From: Amycolatopsis arida
GTDB taxonomy: Bacteria > Actinomycetota > Actinomycetes > Mycobacteriales > Pseudonocardiaceae
DNA: 64,000 nt
Direction: 5' to 3'
Assembly: GCF_900115565.1 (NCBI RefSeq)
Contig: NZ_FOWW01000001.1
Span: forward strand, 1 to 64,000
The notes under the pieces were generated by a model that saw only the letters and a list, made by a program, of their open reading frames with translations, ran no database searches and was not told the DNA's origin. This document shows, in pieces, positions 44,208 to 54,446 of this stretch; the first letter of the stretch is position 1, and every line of letters begins with the position of its first letter. The translations under genes and the position numbers were made by a program.

Positions 44208-44809
44208 CCATGAGCGCACCACCTCTGAAAGCACTGCTCCGGCAAACCAGGGCCGGCCTGCGGGTCCTGTTGGTCCTCACCGTCCTGCTCGGCGTCTGCT
44301 ACCCGCTCGGCGTGTGGGCGGTGTCCCGGCTGCCCGGCCTGCGGCACTCGGCGGAGGGCTCGCTGATCGTCCACGAAGGGCGGCCGGCCGGCTCCGCACT
44401 GATCGGCGTCGACCCAGTGTTCACCGGCCCACCGACCGCCGACCCGTGGTTCCACACCCGGCCGTCGGTCGGCGGGCCCGCGGCCAGCGGCGGCAGCAAC
44501 CAGTCGGCGTTCAATCCCGAGCTCGTGGCCGCCGTGCGCGAGCGCAAGGAGCTGGTCGCCGCGCGGGAGGGCGTCGCTCCCGGCGCGGTGCCCGCCGACG
44601 CGGTCACCGCCTCCGCGTCCGGTGTGGACCCCGCCATCAGCCCGGCCTACGCCGAGCTGCAGGTGCCCAGGGTGGCGCGCAACACCGGGCTGCCCGAGCA
44701 GCGGGTCCGGGAGCTGGTCGCCCGGCACACCGGCGGTGCCGGCATCGGCCAGCCGGTGGTCACCGTGCTGCCGCTCAACCTCGCGGTCGCCGGCGCGGTG
44801 GGCCGGTAG
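44204..44809 (+). CDS. kdpC: Potassium-transporting ATPase subunit KdpC
   Basis: This 201-aa protein has one N-terminal membrane helix ([20 protein letters not shown]) and an extracytoplasmic domain with [45 protein letters not shown] and [13 protein letters not shown], all typical of KdpC. It is needed for assembly and activity of the pump. ATG 44204 overlaps the kdpB stop. Confidence 0.95.
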   Translation: MTMSAPPLKALLRQTRAGLRVLLVLTVLLGVCYPLGVWAVSRLPGLRHSAEGSLIVHEGRPAGSALIGVDPVFTGPPTADPWFHTRPSVGGPAASGGSNQSAFNPELVAAVRERKELVAAREGVAPGAVPADAVTASASGVDPAISPAYAELQVPRVARNTGLPEQRVRELVARHTGGAGIGQPVVTVLPLNLAVAGAVGR

Positions 44810-44824
44810 ACGCGAGCCCGGGCG

Positions 44825-47485
44825 GTGAAGGTCGTGCGTGCGAGGCACACTGGCATCGTGGAGACAGCGCAGCCCGTCCCGGAGGGCGCGGCGGAGCCGG
44901 GCACCCGGCGTCGCCGGGGTGAGCTGCGGATCTACCTCGGGGCCGCGCCCGGCGTGGGCAAGACCTATGCCATGCTCGGCGAGGCGCACCGGCGGCGGGA
45001 GCGGGGCACCGACGTGGTCGTCGGGCTGGTCGAGACGCACGGCCGGCGGCGCACCGCCGAGCTGCTCGACGGCCTGGAGGTGGTCCCCCGGCGTCGGGTG
45101 GTCCACCGTGGACACGAGCTGACCGAGCTGGACACCGACGCCGTGCTGGCCCGCGCGCCGGAGGTGGCGGTGGTCGACGAGCTCGCGCACACCAACGCCC
45201 CCGGGTCGCGCCACCCCAAGCGCTGGCAGGATGTCGAGGAGCTGCTCAACGCCGGCATCGACGTGCTGTCCACGGTGAACGTGCAGCACCTGCAGGGCCT
45301 CAACGACGTGGTGGAGCGGATCACCGGGGTCACCCAGCGGGAGACCATCCCGGACGAGGTGGTGCGCCGCGCCGAGCAGGTGGAGCTGGTGGACATCACG
45401 CCGGAGGCGCTGCGCCGCCGGCTGGCGCACGGCAACGTCTACCCCGCCGACCGGATCGACGCCGCGCTGAGCAACTACTTCCGTCCCGGCAACCTCACCG
45501 CGCTGCGCGAGCTCGCGCTGCGCTGGGTGGCCGACCAGGTGGACGTCGCGCTGCAGCGGTACCGGGCCGAGCAGCGGATCACCGACACCTGGGAGGCGCG
45601 GGAACGGGTCGTGGTGGCGGTGACCGGAGGGCCGGAGAGCGAGACGCTGATCCGCCGCGGTCGCCGGATCGCCGCCCGCGCCGGCGCCGACCTGCTCGTG
45701 CTGCACGTGCTGCGCGGCGACGGGTTGGCCGGGCACGGCCCGCTGCCGATCGAGCCCACCTCGCTGGCCGGCTGCCGCCGGGTGGCCGAGGAGATCGGGG
45801 CCACGTTCCACACCGTGGTCGGCGACGACGTGCGCAGCGCGCTGCTCGACTTCGCCCGCGGGGTCAACGCCACCCAGCTCGTGCTCGGCACCTCCCGGCG
45901 GTCGCGGATCGCCCGGTTCTTCGACGAGGGCATCGGCGCGGCCGTGGTGCACGAGTCCGGGCCCATCGACGTGCACATGGTCACCCACGACGAGGCCGGC
46001 GGGCGGTTGCGCCGCAAGCTCGGTGGCAGCTCCCTCGCCGCGTCCCGGCGGTGGCTCGGCTGGGTGCTCGCGGTGCTGCTGCCGGCGCTGGCCACGGCGC
46101 TCGGCGTGGCCCTGCGCGCCGAGCTGGACCTGTCCACCCACGTGGTCGACTACTTCCTCGCCGGGGTGATCGTCGCGCTGGTCGGCGGGTTGGGGCCGGC
46201 GCTGCTCGCCGCGGTGCTGTCCGGGCTGCTGCTCAACTTCTTCTTCACCGAGCCCTACCACACGCTCACGGTGTACGCGCAGAGCAACGTCGTCACGCTG
46301 GTCGCCATGGTGGTGGTGGCCGTGCTGGTGGCGCTGGTGGTCGACCGCGCGGCGCGGCGGGCCGGGCAGGCGGCCCGAGCCCGCACCGAGGCCGCGCTGC
46401 TGGCCTCCTACGCGCGCACCGTGCTCACCCATCCCCGGCCGCTGGAGCGCCTGCTGGAGAAGGTGCGGGAGAACTTCGGGCTCGGCTCGGTGGCGCTGCT
46501 GGAGCGGCGGGAAGGGCGCTGGCACCGGGTGGCGCAGTCCGGCGCCGACCCGTGCGCGGGGCCGGGGGAGGCCGACATGGACGTCCCGGTCACCGAGGAC
46601 GTGCACCTGGCACTGCGTGGCCGGACGTTGCGCGCCGCGGACCGCAGGGTGCTGGAGGCGGCCGCCGGGCAGGCCCTGCTCGCGCTGCGCCAGCAGCGGA
46701 TGGCCGCGGCCACCGCGCGCGCCGAGCGCAAGGCCGAGGCCACCGAGCTGCGCACCGCGCTGCTGTCCGCCGTCGGCCACGACCTGCGCACCCCGCTCAC
46801 CTCGATCAAGGCCGCGGTGGGCAGCCTGCGCGCCGGGGACATCGAGCTGTCCGAGGCCGACACCGCCGAGCTACTGGCCACCGTCGAGGAGTCGGCCGAC
46901 CGGCTGGCCGGGCTGGTGAACAACCTGCTCGACTCCTCCCGCCTCGCGACCGGCGCGGTGCGTCCGCACCTGCGGCCGGTCGGCTTCGACGAGGTGGTCG
47001 CGCGGGCGCTGGCCGAGGTGGACGGGACGGAGTCGGTGCGGGTGGATGTGGACGACCGGTTGCCCGCCGTGCTCGCCGACCCCGGCCTGCTGGAGCGGGT
47101 GGTGGCCAACGTGCTGGACAACGCGTTGCGGCACGGCCGGGGGGCGCGGCCGGTGGCGATGCGGGCCAGCGTCCACTCCGGGTGGGTGGAGCTGCGGGTG
47201 GTCGACCACGGCCGCGGCCTGCCGAAGGGCACCGCGGACTCGGCGTTCGCGCCGTTCCAACGGCTGGGCGACCGCAGCGCCGCGCCCGGAGTCGGGCTCG
47301 GCCTTTCCGTGGCGAAGGGCTTCACCGAGGCGATGGGCGGCGGCATCCGCGCCGAGGACACCCCGGGCGGCGGGCTCACCGTGGTGATCTCGCTGCCGGT
47401 GGCACCCACGGTGAGGCCCTCGGCGACGCCCACGGCGACTTCCACGGCGACGTCCACGACGCAGACGGGAGAGCAGCTGGCATGA
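44825..47485 (+). CDS. kdpD: Sensor histidine kinase KdpD
   Basis: This 886-aa protein starts with the KdpD N-terminal domain (RGELRIYLGAAPGVGKTYAM, Walker A at residues 39-47; DELAHTNAPGSRHPKRWQDV). A USP-like domain, four membrane helices near residues 405-510, a GAF-like part, and the kinase core follow. The histidine is in AVGHDLRTPLTSI; the ATP lid contains DNALRHG and GLGLSVAKGF. It senses potassium limitation and phosphorylates KdpE. GTG 44825 is taken as start; GTG 44858 is possible. The stop overlaps kdpE (ATGA). Confidence 0.95.
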   Translation: MKVVRARHTGIVETAQPVPEGAAEPGTRRRRGELRIYLGAAPGVGKTYAMLGEAHRRRERGTDVVVGLVETHGRRRTAELLDGLEVVPRRRVVHRGHELTELDTDAVLARAPEVAVVDELAHTNAPGSRHPKRWQDVEELLNAGIDVLSTVNVQHLQGLNDVVERITGVTQRETIPDEVVRRAEQVELVDITPEALRRRLAHGNVYPADRIDAALSNYFRPGNLTALRELALRWVADQVDVALQRYRAEQRITDTWEARERVVVAVTGGPESETLIRRGRRIAARAGADLLVLHVLRGDGLAGHGPLPIEPTSLAGCRRVAEEIGATFHTVVGDDVRSALLDFARGVNATQLVLGTSRRSRIARFFDEGIGAAVVHESGPIDVHMVTHDEAGGRLRRKLGGSSLAASRRWLGWVLAVLLPALATALGVALRAELDLSTHVVDYFLAGVIVALVGGLGPALLAAVLSGLLLNFFFTEPYHTLTVYAQSNVVTLVAMVVVAVLVALVVDRAARRAGQAARARTEAALLASYARTVLTHPRPLERLLEKVRENFGLGSVALLERREGRWHRVAQSGADPCAGPGEADMDVPVTEDVHLALRGRTLRAADRRVLEAAAGQALLALRQQRMAAATARAERKAEATELRTALLSAVGHDLRTPLTSIKAAVGSLRAGDIELSEADTAELLATVEESADRLAGLVNNLLDSSRLATGAVRPHLRPVGFDEVVARALAEVDGTESVRVDVDDRLPAVLADPGLLERVVANVLDNALRHGRGARPVAMRASVHSGWVELRVVDHGRGLPKGTADSAFAPFQRLGDRSAAPGVGLGLSVAKGFTEAMGGGIRAEDTPGGGLTVVISLPVAPTVRPSATPTATSTATSTTQTGEQLA

Positions 47486-48195
47486 ACGCGAAACCGGCCG
47501 GCCAGGGCGCCGGGAGTTCGGTGCTCGTGGTCGACGACGAGCCGCAGATCGTCCGCGCCCTGCGGATCAACCTGGCCGCCCGCGGCTACCGGGTGATCAC
47601 CGCGCACGACGGCGCGGCCGCGCTGCGCGCCGTGGCCGAGACCAAGCCGGACGTGGTGGTGCTCGACCTCGGGCTGCCGGACATGGACGGGGTGCAGGTG
47701 ATCAACGGCCTGCGCGGGTGGACCACCGTGCCGATCATCGTGCTCTCCGCCCGCGGCGACTCAACGGACAAGGTGCAGGCGCTCGACGCCGGCGCCGACG
47801 ACTACGTCACCAAGCCGTTCGGGATGGACGAGCTGCTCGCCCGGCTGCGCGCCACGGTGCGCCGCTCGGCCACCTCCGCCGCCGACGACGCCGACGCGGT
47901 GGTGGAGACCAGCTCGTTCACCGTGGACCTGGTCGCGAAGAAGGTGATCCGGGACGGCAAGGAGGTGCACCTCACCAGGACCGAGTGGGGCGTGCTGGAG
48001 CTGCTGGTGCGCAACCGCGGCCGGCTGGTCGCGCAGAAGCAGTTGCTGCACGAGGTGTGGGGCCCCTCGTACGACACCGAGTCGCACTACCTGCGGGTCT
48101 ACCTGGCGCAGCTGCGCCGCAAGCTGGAGCGGGAGCCCTCCCGGCCCCGGCACCTGCTCACCGAGCCCGGGATGGGCTACCGCTTCGAGCCGTAG
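47482..48195 (+). CDS. kdpE: Response regulator KdpE
   Basis: This 237-aa OmpR/PhoB-type regulator has a receiver domain with phospho-acceptor D62 (VVVLDLGLPDMDGVQ) and the conserved lysine of VTKPFGMDELLARL. The C-terminal winged helix has LTRTEWGVLELLVRNRGRLV and HYLRVYLAQLRRKLE. It activates kdp transcription when phosphorylated by KdpD. ATG 47482 overlaps the kdpD stop. Confidence 0.96.
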   Translation: MNAKPAGQGAGSSVLVVDDEPQIVRALRINLAARGYRVITAHDGAAALRAVAETKPDVVVLDLGLPDMDGVQVINGLRGWTTVPIIVLSARGDSTDKVQALDAGADDYVTKPFGMDELLARLRATVRRSATSAADDADAVVETSSFTVDLVAKKVIRDGKEVHLTRTEWGVLELLVRNRGRLVAQKQLLHEVWGPSYDTESHYLRVYLAQLRRKLEREPSRPRHLLTEPGMGYRFEP

Positions 48196-48304
48196 GCCCG
48201 TTCTCGGGGCCGTGGTCGAGCCGCCGGGTCCGACCGTGGGTGGAGGCCGATGTTCGGCCCCGGGTCCGATGTGCGGACGCGGCGGAACGCCGACGCTGGA
48301 CCAC

Positions 48305-49099
48305 ATGACCAAGGTGAACCGCGGGTGGCGCGGGGTGGGAGCGGAACGCAGGGCGGCCAACGCGACGGCCCTGCGAGAAGGCGGATTCTGGTCGGGGCGG
48401 TTCTGGTTTCCCGGGCGCTGGGTCGGCGGCACGGCGCTGGTCCTCGGGCCGCCGCTGATGCTCACCGGCCTGCTGCTGCGGATCCCGTTCCACTTCTTCT
48501 TCCCGCAGCAACTCGCGGCCTACGACCGGCACCCCGCGCTGATGACCGCCGCGTACGCCTGCTTCGTGGCGGGCAACGTCCTGCTGTGGCCCGCCGTGCT
48601 CACACTGGCCAGGATGATCGGCGCCACCCGGCCCACGTGGGCCGTGTGGGGTGGGGCGCTCGTGATGTTCGGCCTGTTCACCCGCACCTTCCACGGCGGC
48701 ATCGACCACCTGGCGTTCCAGCTGGTCGACGTGCGGGGGCTGGCCCCGGCGACCGACGCGGTGGCCGATTCCTACCAGGCGTGGCACGTGTTCCGGTTCC
48801 CGGCCGTCACGGTGCTCATCGGATGGGTGGTGCTCGCCGTCGGCGCCTATCTCTCCGGTGCGCTGGGGCCGGTGCGGGCGGTCGCGCTCGGGCTCATGTC
48901 GGGTCTGATACTGGGCACCCTGAAGGGCACCGAGGCGCCGCAGTCGCTGATCGCGGTCGGCGGGTTGTGCGTGGCGTTCGTGCCGCTGGGGATCCAGCTC
49001 CTGCGCTCCGGTCCGCGGCCGAGCAACCGTGCCCTGCGCTGGCTGGTCGTCACGATCGTGCTGATCGTGCTCGCCTTCTTCTTCGCCCCGGAGGGGTAG
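48305..49099 (+). CDS. Polytopic membrane protein of unknown function
   Basis: This 264-aa protein has about six or seven membrane helices (examples GGTALVLGPPLMLTGLLLRI, MTAAYACFVAGNVLLWPAVL, ALRWLVVTIVLIVLAFFF). The composition resembles DUF4386-like or other unassigned integral membrane proteins; I do not recognise a family with certainty. ATG 48305 is the first start followed by a plausible N-terminus. It follows kdpE after 109 nt. Confidence 0.75.
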   Translation: MTKVNRGWRGVGAERRAANATALREGGFWSGRFWFPGRWVGGTALVLGPPLMLTGLLLRIPFHFFFPQQLAAYDRHPALMTAAYACFVAGNVLLWPAVLTLARMIGATRPTWAVWGGALVMFGLFTRTFHGGIDHLAFQLVDVRGLAPATDAVADSYQAWHVFRFPAVTVLIGWVVLAVGAYLSGALGPVRAVALGLMSGLILGTLKGTEAPQSLIAVGGLCVAFVPLGIQLLRSGPRPSNRALRWLVVTIVLIVLAFFFAPEG

Positions 49100-49106
49100 C
49101 GGGCGC

Positions 49107-49715
49107 TCAGGGGTTCGTGGTCGAGGTGCCCGAGCCGCCCGAGGTCGGCGGCTCGGTCGGCCCCGTGGAGTCGGGCGGGTCGCTCGGTGACGTGCTGGGC
49201 GTGCTGGGGTCCGTCGAGGGATCGGGATCCGGATCCGTTGGCTGGCTCGGACTACCCGGGTCGCTGGGCCCGGGGTTCGGCGGCGTCGGGCCCGGCCAGC
49301 CGGTCGGGCGCGGGACGTTCGGCTGTCCGGGCTGGTGCGGCGGGGGCGGCAGCACCGTCGTGGTGGGTGTGCCGTCCGGGCCGAGGGTGACCACGGTGGT
49401 CGCGGTCGGCGGGGTGGTCAGGTCACCGGCCGACGCGACACCGCTGACCACGACCGTGTCCTCGCCGGGGACGCCGTGGCCGGGCACCAGCTGGGCACCG
49501 CCGGAGGAGGCGGGACCGTGCGCGGGCGGCGGTCCACCCGCCGTGGTCGTGCCGCCGCTGAGCTGGGCGATGCCGGCGAAGGCGGTGGCGACGGCGACCC
49601 CGCTGGCCGCGAGCATCAGGTAGCCGCTGCGCTGCAGCTTCCCCGTCTCGGTCCGGTGGGCGGCCGCGGCGGACACGGTCCGGGGGCTCTGGGGCGACCC
49701 GGGGGAGGGGGTCAT
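49107..49715 (-). CDS. Membrane-anchored Pro/Thr/Ser-rich protein
   Basis: This 202-aa protein has a short cytosolic N-terminus, one membrane helix (LMLAASGVAVATAFAGIAQL) and a long disordered extracytoplasmic tail rich in Pro, Thr, Ser and Asp (PSDPGSPSQPTDPDPDPSTD). It is probably a cell-wall-spanning stalk or a glycosylation substrate. GAGGAG precedes ATG 49715. It is divergent from acyP. No family recognised. Confidence 0.7.
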   Translation of the reverse strand: MTPSPGSPQSPRTVSAAAAHRTETGKLQRSGYLMLAASGVAVATAFAGIAQLSGGTTTAGGPPPAHGPASSGGAQLVPGHGVPGEDTVVVSGVASAGDLTTPPTATTVVTLGPDGTPTTTVLPPPPHQPGQPNVPRPTGWPGPTPPNPGPSDPGSPSQPTDPDPDPSTDPSTPSTSPSDPPDSTGPTEPPTSGGSGTSTTNP

Positions 49716-49988
49716 GCAACGCTCCTCGGTGAGTGACAGGTCTGCGCGGGGAGGTCGTGCGGTGGGTGTGATGGCACCCGTTCGGGTGGCGGACCCCGGC
49801 GGCACGCTATCACCAAAGGGTCACGAAGGGCGAGTGAGTGCCTCCGCACCGCTCACCCAGGGCAACGAGTCGGGCTGGATGCGGGACCGTCGTCCCTGCC
49901 GGCACCATGGGGACGCGGGCGAGCTGGCGAGCACGCCGTTCGACGCCATGCAACACAGCAGTCCGACGAGCGCCAGCGAGGAGGGGGC

Positions 49989-50276
49989 GTGAGCGACACG
50001 ACTGGGGGCACCAGGCTCACCGCCTGGGTGCACGGACACGTCCAGGGTGTTGGTTTCCGCTGGTGGGCGCGGAGCCGGGCGCTCGAGCTCGGCCTCGCCG
50101 GCAGCGCGACCAACCTTCCCGACGGGCGGGTCGAGGTGGTGGCCGAGGGGCCGAAGGACAACTGTGCGCGGTTGCTGGCGGCACTGCGCTCCGGAGAATC
50201 ACCCGGTCGGGTGGATCACGTCGTCGAGCGCTGGTCACCGGCCAAGGGCGGCATCCAGGGCTTCGTCGAGCGCTGA
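49989..50276 (+). CDS. acyP: Acylphosphatase
   Basis: This 95-aa enzyme hydrolyses carboxyl-phosphate bonds. The signature [18 protein letters not shown] carries catalytic Arg24; catalytic Asn42 is in [18 protein letters not shown] 49989 follows GAGGAGGGGG. It is placed just before smc, as in mycobacteria. Confidence 0.95.
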   Translation: MSDTTGGTRLTAWVHGHVQGVGFRWWARSRALELGLAGSATNLPDGRVEVVAEGPKDNCARLLAALRSGESPGRVDHVVERWSPAKGGIQGFVER

Positions 50277-50422
50277 TCAGGCACCCGGCACGCCCGGCCA
50301 GGCGCCCCACCCCGGACGCGTCAACCCCTGATGTCGGTACAGGTCCCCGGTTCGGCGGAGCCCGGCGGGTAGACTCCGCCGACTGGAACCCAGCCCACCG
50401 GCAGCGGAGAGGTCAGCACCAG

Positions 50423-53400
50423 GTGCACCTGAAAAGCTTGACGCTGAAGGGCTTCAAGTCCTTCGCCTCGGCCACCACGCTGCGCTTCGAGCCGGGCATC
50501 ACCTGCGTGGTCGGCCCGAACGGGTCCGGCAAGTCCAACGTGCTGGACGCGCTGCGCTGGGTGATGGGCACCCAGGGGGCCAAGGACCTGCGCGGCGGCA
50601 AGATGGAGGACGTCATCTTCGCCGGCACCGCCGGGCGCGCGCCGCTCGGCCGTGCGGAGGTCACCCTCACCATCGACAACGCCGACGGCGCGCTGCCCAT
50701 CGACTACTCCGAGGTCTCGATCACCCGCCGGATGTTCCGTGACGGCGCCAGCGAGTACGAGATCAACGGCAACGGCTGCCGTCTGCTGGACGTCCAGGAG
50801 CTGCTGTCCGACTCCGGCATCGGTCGCGAGATGCACGTGATCGTCGGCCAGGGCCAGCTGTCGGAGATCCTCCAGGCCAAGCCGGAGGAGCGACGGGCCT
50901 TCATCGAGGAGGCCGCCGGCGTGCTCAAGCATCGCAAGCGCAAGGAGAAGGCGCTGCGCAAGCTCACCGCGATGCAGGCCAACCTCGACCGGCTCAACGA
51001 TCTCACCGCCGAGCTGCGCCGCCAGCTCAAGCCGCTGGGCAAGCAGGCCGAGATCGCCCGCAAGGCGCAGGCCGTGCAGGCCGAGCTGCGTGACGCCCGG
51101 CTGCGGCTGCTCGCCGACGACCTGGTGACCCAGCGTGCCGAGCTGGCCAGGGAGGAGGCCGACGAGCACGCCGCCCGCGCCCGGCGGGCCGAGGTGGAGC
51201 AGGCGTTGGAGGTCGCCACCTCCGAGCAGACCGAGCTGGAGGACGCGCTCGCCGAGGACGCGCCGCGGCTGGCCGCCGCACAGGACACCTGGTACAAGCT
51301 GTCCGCGCTGGCCGAGCGGCTGCGCGGCACGGTGCGGCTGGCCGTCGAGCGGGAGCGGCACCTCTCCGCGGAGGTGCAGGCCCCCACCGGCGGCCGCGAC
51401 CCGGAGGAGCTGCTCGCCGAGGCCGAGCGGGTCGCCGAGCGGGAGGAGGAGCTCACCGCCGCCGTCGCCGAGGCCAGGGCGACCCTGTCGGCGACCGTGG
51501 AGCGCCGCGAGGAGCTGGAACGCCGGTTGCAGGCCGCGGAGAAGGAGCACATGGCCGCGGTGCGGGCCATCGCCGACCGGCGGGAGGGGCTGGCCAAGCT
51601 CACCGGCCAGGTCGAGGCGCTGCGCAGCAAGACCGGCGCCACCGCGGAGGAGATCGAGCGGCTCACCGTCGGCATCGAGGAGGCCGCGGCCAGGGCCGAG
51701 GTCGCCGTCGAGGAGCTGGAGCAGGCGCGAGCCGAGGGCGGCGTGGAGGAGTCCGACGACGCCGGGCTGCAGGAGCGGCACGACCGGGCGGTGCGGGCCA
51801 ACGACGCCGCCAAGGCCAGGGTCGAGGAGCTGGTCCGTGCCGAGCGCACGGCCGAGCGGGAGATCGCCTCGGAGAAGGCCAGGGTGGATGCCCTGTCCAT
51901 GGGCCTGAAGCGCAAGGACGGCGCCGGCGCGCTGCTCGCCGCGGCCGACGACCTGCCCGGGCTGCTCGGCTCGGTGGCGGCGCTGCTCACCGTCGACCCC
52001 GGCTACGAGGTGGCGCTGGCCGCCGCGCTCGGCCCGGTGGCCGAGGCCGTCGCGGTCGCCGAGGGCGACGACGCCGTGGCCGCGCTGCGCTACCTGAAGG
52101 GCCACGACGCCGGCCGCGCCGGCCTGGTGCCCACCGACCGCGCCGGCGCCGTCGACACCACCGGCTGGCCGGCGCTGCCCAGCGGTGCCCGGTGGGCCAG
52201 GGAGGTGGTGAGCGCTCCCGACGCGCTGCGCCCCGCGGTGGAGCGGGCGCTGGACCGGGTGGCCGTCGTGGCCGACCTTGCGGCCGCGCAGGACCTGGTG
52301 CTGGCCTGCCCGGAGGTGCGCGCGGTCACCCGCGACGGCGATGTCGTCGGCGCGCACTGGGTGACCGGCGGCTCCGCCCGCGACGAGAGCGTGATCGAGG
52401 TGCAGGCCGCCGTCGACGAGGCGCAGGACCGGATGCTCGCCGCCGAGCGGGCGCTGGAGCGCGCCGCCGCCGAGCTCGAGGGCGCCCGCGCCGAGCAGCA
52501 GGCCCGCCGGGAGGAGGTGGCGAAGGCCAAGGAGGCGCTGAGCGAGGCGCGGGTGCGCCGGGCCCGGTCGGCGGAGCGGCTGAGCCGGATGGAGCAGGCG
52601 GCCCGCTCGGCGGAGGCCGAGGTGGAGCGGCTGCGCACCCAGCGGGCCAAGGTCGAGCAGCGCCGCGAGGAGGCGCTCGCCCAGCTCAGCGAGCTGGAGG
52701 AGCGGCTGGCCGCGGTGGCCGAGCAGCCGGTGGACGCCGAGCCGGACACCTCCGCGCGGGACGAGGCGGCGAGCGCGCTCGCCGTGGTCCGGCAGGAAGA
52801 AGTAGACGCCAGGCTGGCGCTGCGCACCGCCGAGGAGCGGGCCCGCGGCATCGCCGGCAAGGCCGACGCGCTGCGCCGCGCCGCGCAGGCCGAGCGGCAG
52901 GCCCGCGAGCGGGCCGAGAAGGCCCGCGTCGCCAGGGCCCGCGGCGCGGAGATCGCCGGCGCGGTGGTTCGCGGTGGCGAGCTGGCCCTGGATCGGATCG
53001 AGGTGTCGCTGCAGCGGGCCGCGGCTGAGCGGGACGCCGCGCAGCAGCGCCGGCAGCGGCGCGAGGAGGCGCTCGGCCAGGTGCGCAACCGGGTCCGCGA
53101 GTTGACCGGCGAGCTGGAGAAGCTCACCGACGCGGTGCACCGCGACGAGGTGTTGCGGGCCGAGCAGCGGCTGCGGCTGGAGCAGCTGGAGAACAAGATC
53201 GCCGAGGACTTCGGCATGGGGCTGGACGACCTGGTGGCCGAGTACGGCCCGGACGTGCCGGTGCCGCCGGGGCCGGGCGAGCTGGCCGAGTACGAGGCGG
53301 CCAAGGAGCGCGGGGAGACGGTCGTCGCGCCGCAGCCGATCCCGTACGACCGGGACACCCAGGCGCGGCGGGCCAGGCGGGCCGAGAAGGACCTCGCGCT

Positions 53401-54022
53401 GTTGGGCAAGGTCAACCCGCTGGCGCTGGAGGAGTTCGCCGCGCTGGAGGAGCGCTACAAGTTCCTGTCCACTCAGCTCGAGGACCTCAAGGCCACCCGC
53501 AAGGACCTCCTCACCGTGATCAAGGACGTCGACGACAAGATCCTCGAGGTGTTCAGCAGCGCCTACGTCGACGTGGCGCGGGAGTTCGAGACGGTGTTCT
53601 CGGTGCTCTTCCCCGGCGGCGAGGGGCGGATGGTGCTCACCGAGCCCGACGACCTGCTGACCACCGGCGTCGACGTCGAGGCGCGGCCGCCGGGCAAGAA
53701 GGTCAAGCGGCTGTCGCTGCTGTCCGGCGGGGAGAAGTCGCTGGTGGCGGTGGCGATGCTGGTGGCCATCTTCCGGGCCCGGCCCTCGCCGTTCTACGTG
53801 ATGGACGAGGTTGAGGCCGCGCTGGACGACACCAACATGCGCCGGCTGATCGGCCTGCTCGAGCAGCTCCGGGAGAACTCGCAGCTGATCATCATCACCC
53901 ACCAGAAGGCGACCATGGAGATCGCCGACGCGCTGTACGGCGTGAGCATGCAGGGCGACGGCATCACCAAGGTGATCTCGCAGCGGCTGCGCTCCGAGGA
54001 GCCCGAGCCCGCCCCGGTGTGA
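50423..54022 (+). CDS. smc: Chromosome segregation protein SMC
   Basis: This 1199-aa condensin ATPase has an N-terminal head with Walker A GPNGSGKSNV (residues 31-40), a long coiled coil (about 170-500 and 670-1020), and a Gly-containing hinge near residues 510-650 (LPGLLGSVAALLTVDPGYEV). The C-terminal head has the signature LLSGGEKSLVAVAML and Walker B FYVMDEVEAALDD. It organises and segregates the chromosome with ScpAB. GTG 50423 is fixed by the conserved HLKSLTLKGFKSFA start. ftsY, which often follows, is absent here. Confidence 0.97.
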   Translation: MHLKSLTLKGFKSFASATTLRFEPGITCVVGPNGSGKSNVLDALRWVMGTQGAKDLRGGKMEDVIFAGTAGRAPLGRAEVTLTIDNADGALPIDYSEVSITRRMFRDGASEYEINGNGCRLLDVQELLSDSGIGREMHVIVGQGQLSEILQAKPEERRAFIEEAAGVLKHRKRKEKALRKLTAMQANLDRLNDLTAELRRQLKPLGKQAEIARKAQAVQAELRDARLRLLADDLVTQRAELAREEADEHAARARRAEVEQALEVATSEQTELEDALAEDAPRLAAAQDTWYKLSALAERLRGTVRLAVERERHLSAEVQAPTGGRDPEELLAEAERVAEREEELTAAVAEARATLSATVERREELERRLQAAEKEHMAAVRAIADRREGLAKLTGQVEALRSKTGATAEEIERLTVGIEEAAARAEVAVEELEQARAEGGVEESDDAGLQERHDRAVRANDAAKARVEELVRAERTAEREIASEKARVDALSMGLKRKDGAGALLAAADDLPGLLGSVAALLTVDPGYEVALAAALGPVAEAVAVAEGDDAVAALRYLKGHDAGRAGLVPTDRAGAVDTTGWPALPSGARWAREVVSAPDALRPAVERALDRVAVVADLAAAQDLVLACPEVRAVTRDGDVVGAHWVTGGSARDESVIEVQAAVDEAQDRMLAAERALERAAAELEGARAEQQARREEVAKAKEALSEARVRRARSAERLSRMEQAARSAEAEVERLRTQRAKVEQRREEALAQLSELEERLAAVAEQPVDAEPDTSARDEAASALAVVRQEEVDARLALRTAEERARGIAGKADALRRAAQAERQARERAEKARVARARGAEIAGAVVRGGELALDRIEVSLQRAAAERDAAQQRRQRREEALGQVRNRVRELTGELEKLTDAVHRDEVLRAEQRLRLEQLENKIAEDFGMGLDDLVAEYGPDVPVPPGPGELAEYEAAKERGETVVAPQPIPYDRDTQARRARRAEKDLALLGKVNPLALEEFAALEERYKFLSTQLEDLKATRKDLLTVIKDVDDKILEVFSSAYVDVAREFETVFSVLFPGGEGRMVLTEPDDLLTTGVDVEARPPGKKVKRLSLLSGGEKSLVAVAMLVAIFRARPSPFYVMDEVEAALDDTNMRRLIGLLEQLRENSQLIIITHQKATMEIADALYGVSMQGDGITKVISQRLRSEEPEPAPV

Positions 54023-54098
54023 CTCTGTCCCGGTAATTCGGTCGACAGGGGTCGCCGGTAACGCCAGTGTGTCGCGTGGTGTCGCACGAGGAGGCGGA

Positions 54099-54446
54099 AT
54101 GACTTCGCGACTGCGCAACGTGGCGTTCGACTGCGCGAACCCCCACGAGCTGGCCCGGTTCTGGAGCGAGGTCACCGGGGCCCCGCTGCACCCGCACGAC
54201 GCTCCGGGTGACCCGGAGTGCGAGGTGCTGCTCGACAACGGCGAGGTGCTGTTCTTCCAGCGGGTGCCCGAGCCCAAGCGGGGCAAGAACCGGGTGCACG
54301 TGTGCCTGCGGCCGGACGACCGCACCCGGGACGCCGAGGTGGAGCGGCTGGTCGGCCTCGGCGCGACGTTGCTGGAGGACCACCGGGAGCCGGACGGCAC
54401 CGGCTGGGCCGTCCTCGGTGACCCGGAGGGATTGCCTCCTGTGTGA
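54099..54446 (+). CDS. VOC/glyoxalase-like protein, C-terminus truncated
   Basis: This 115-aa protein starts MTSRLRNVAFDCANPHELAR, then FWSEVTGAPLHPHD and LFFQRVPEPKRGKNRVHVCL, the pattern of small glyoxalase-like (Glyoxalase_6 type) proteins. It then reads GWAVLGDPEG and stops as LPPV. Relatives continue after DPEG with NEFCV-like residues, a final strand missing here. The integrase gene starts 75 nt downstream, so phage integration probably replaced the 3' end. GAGGCGGA precedes ATG 54099. Confidence 0.8.
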   Translation: MTSRLRNVAFDCANPHELARFWSEVTGAPLHPHDAPGDPECEVLLDNGEVLFFQRVPEPKRGKNRVHVCLRPDDRTRDAEVERLVGLGATLLEDHREPDGTGWAVLGDPEGLPPV

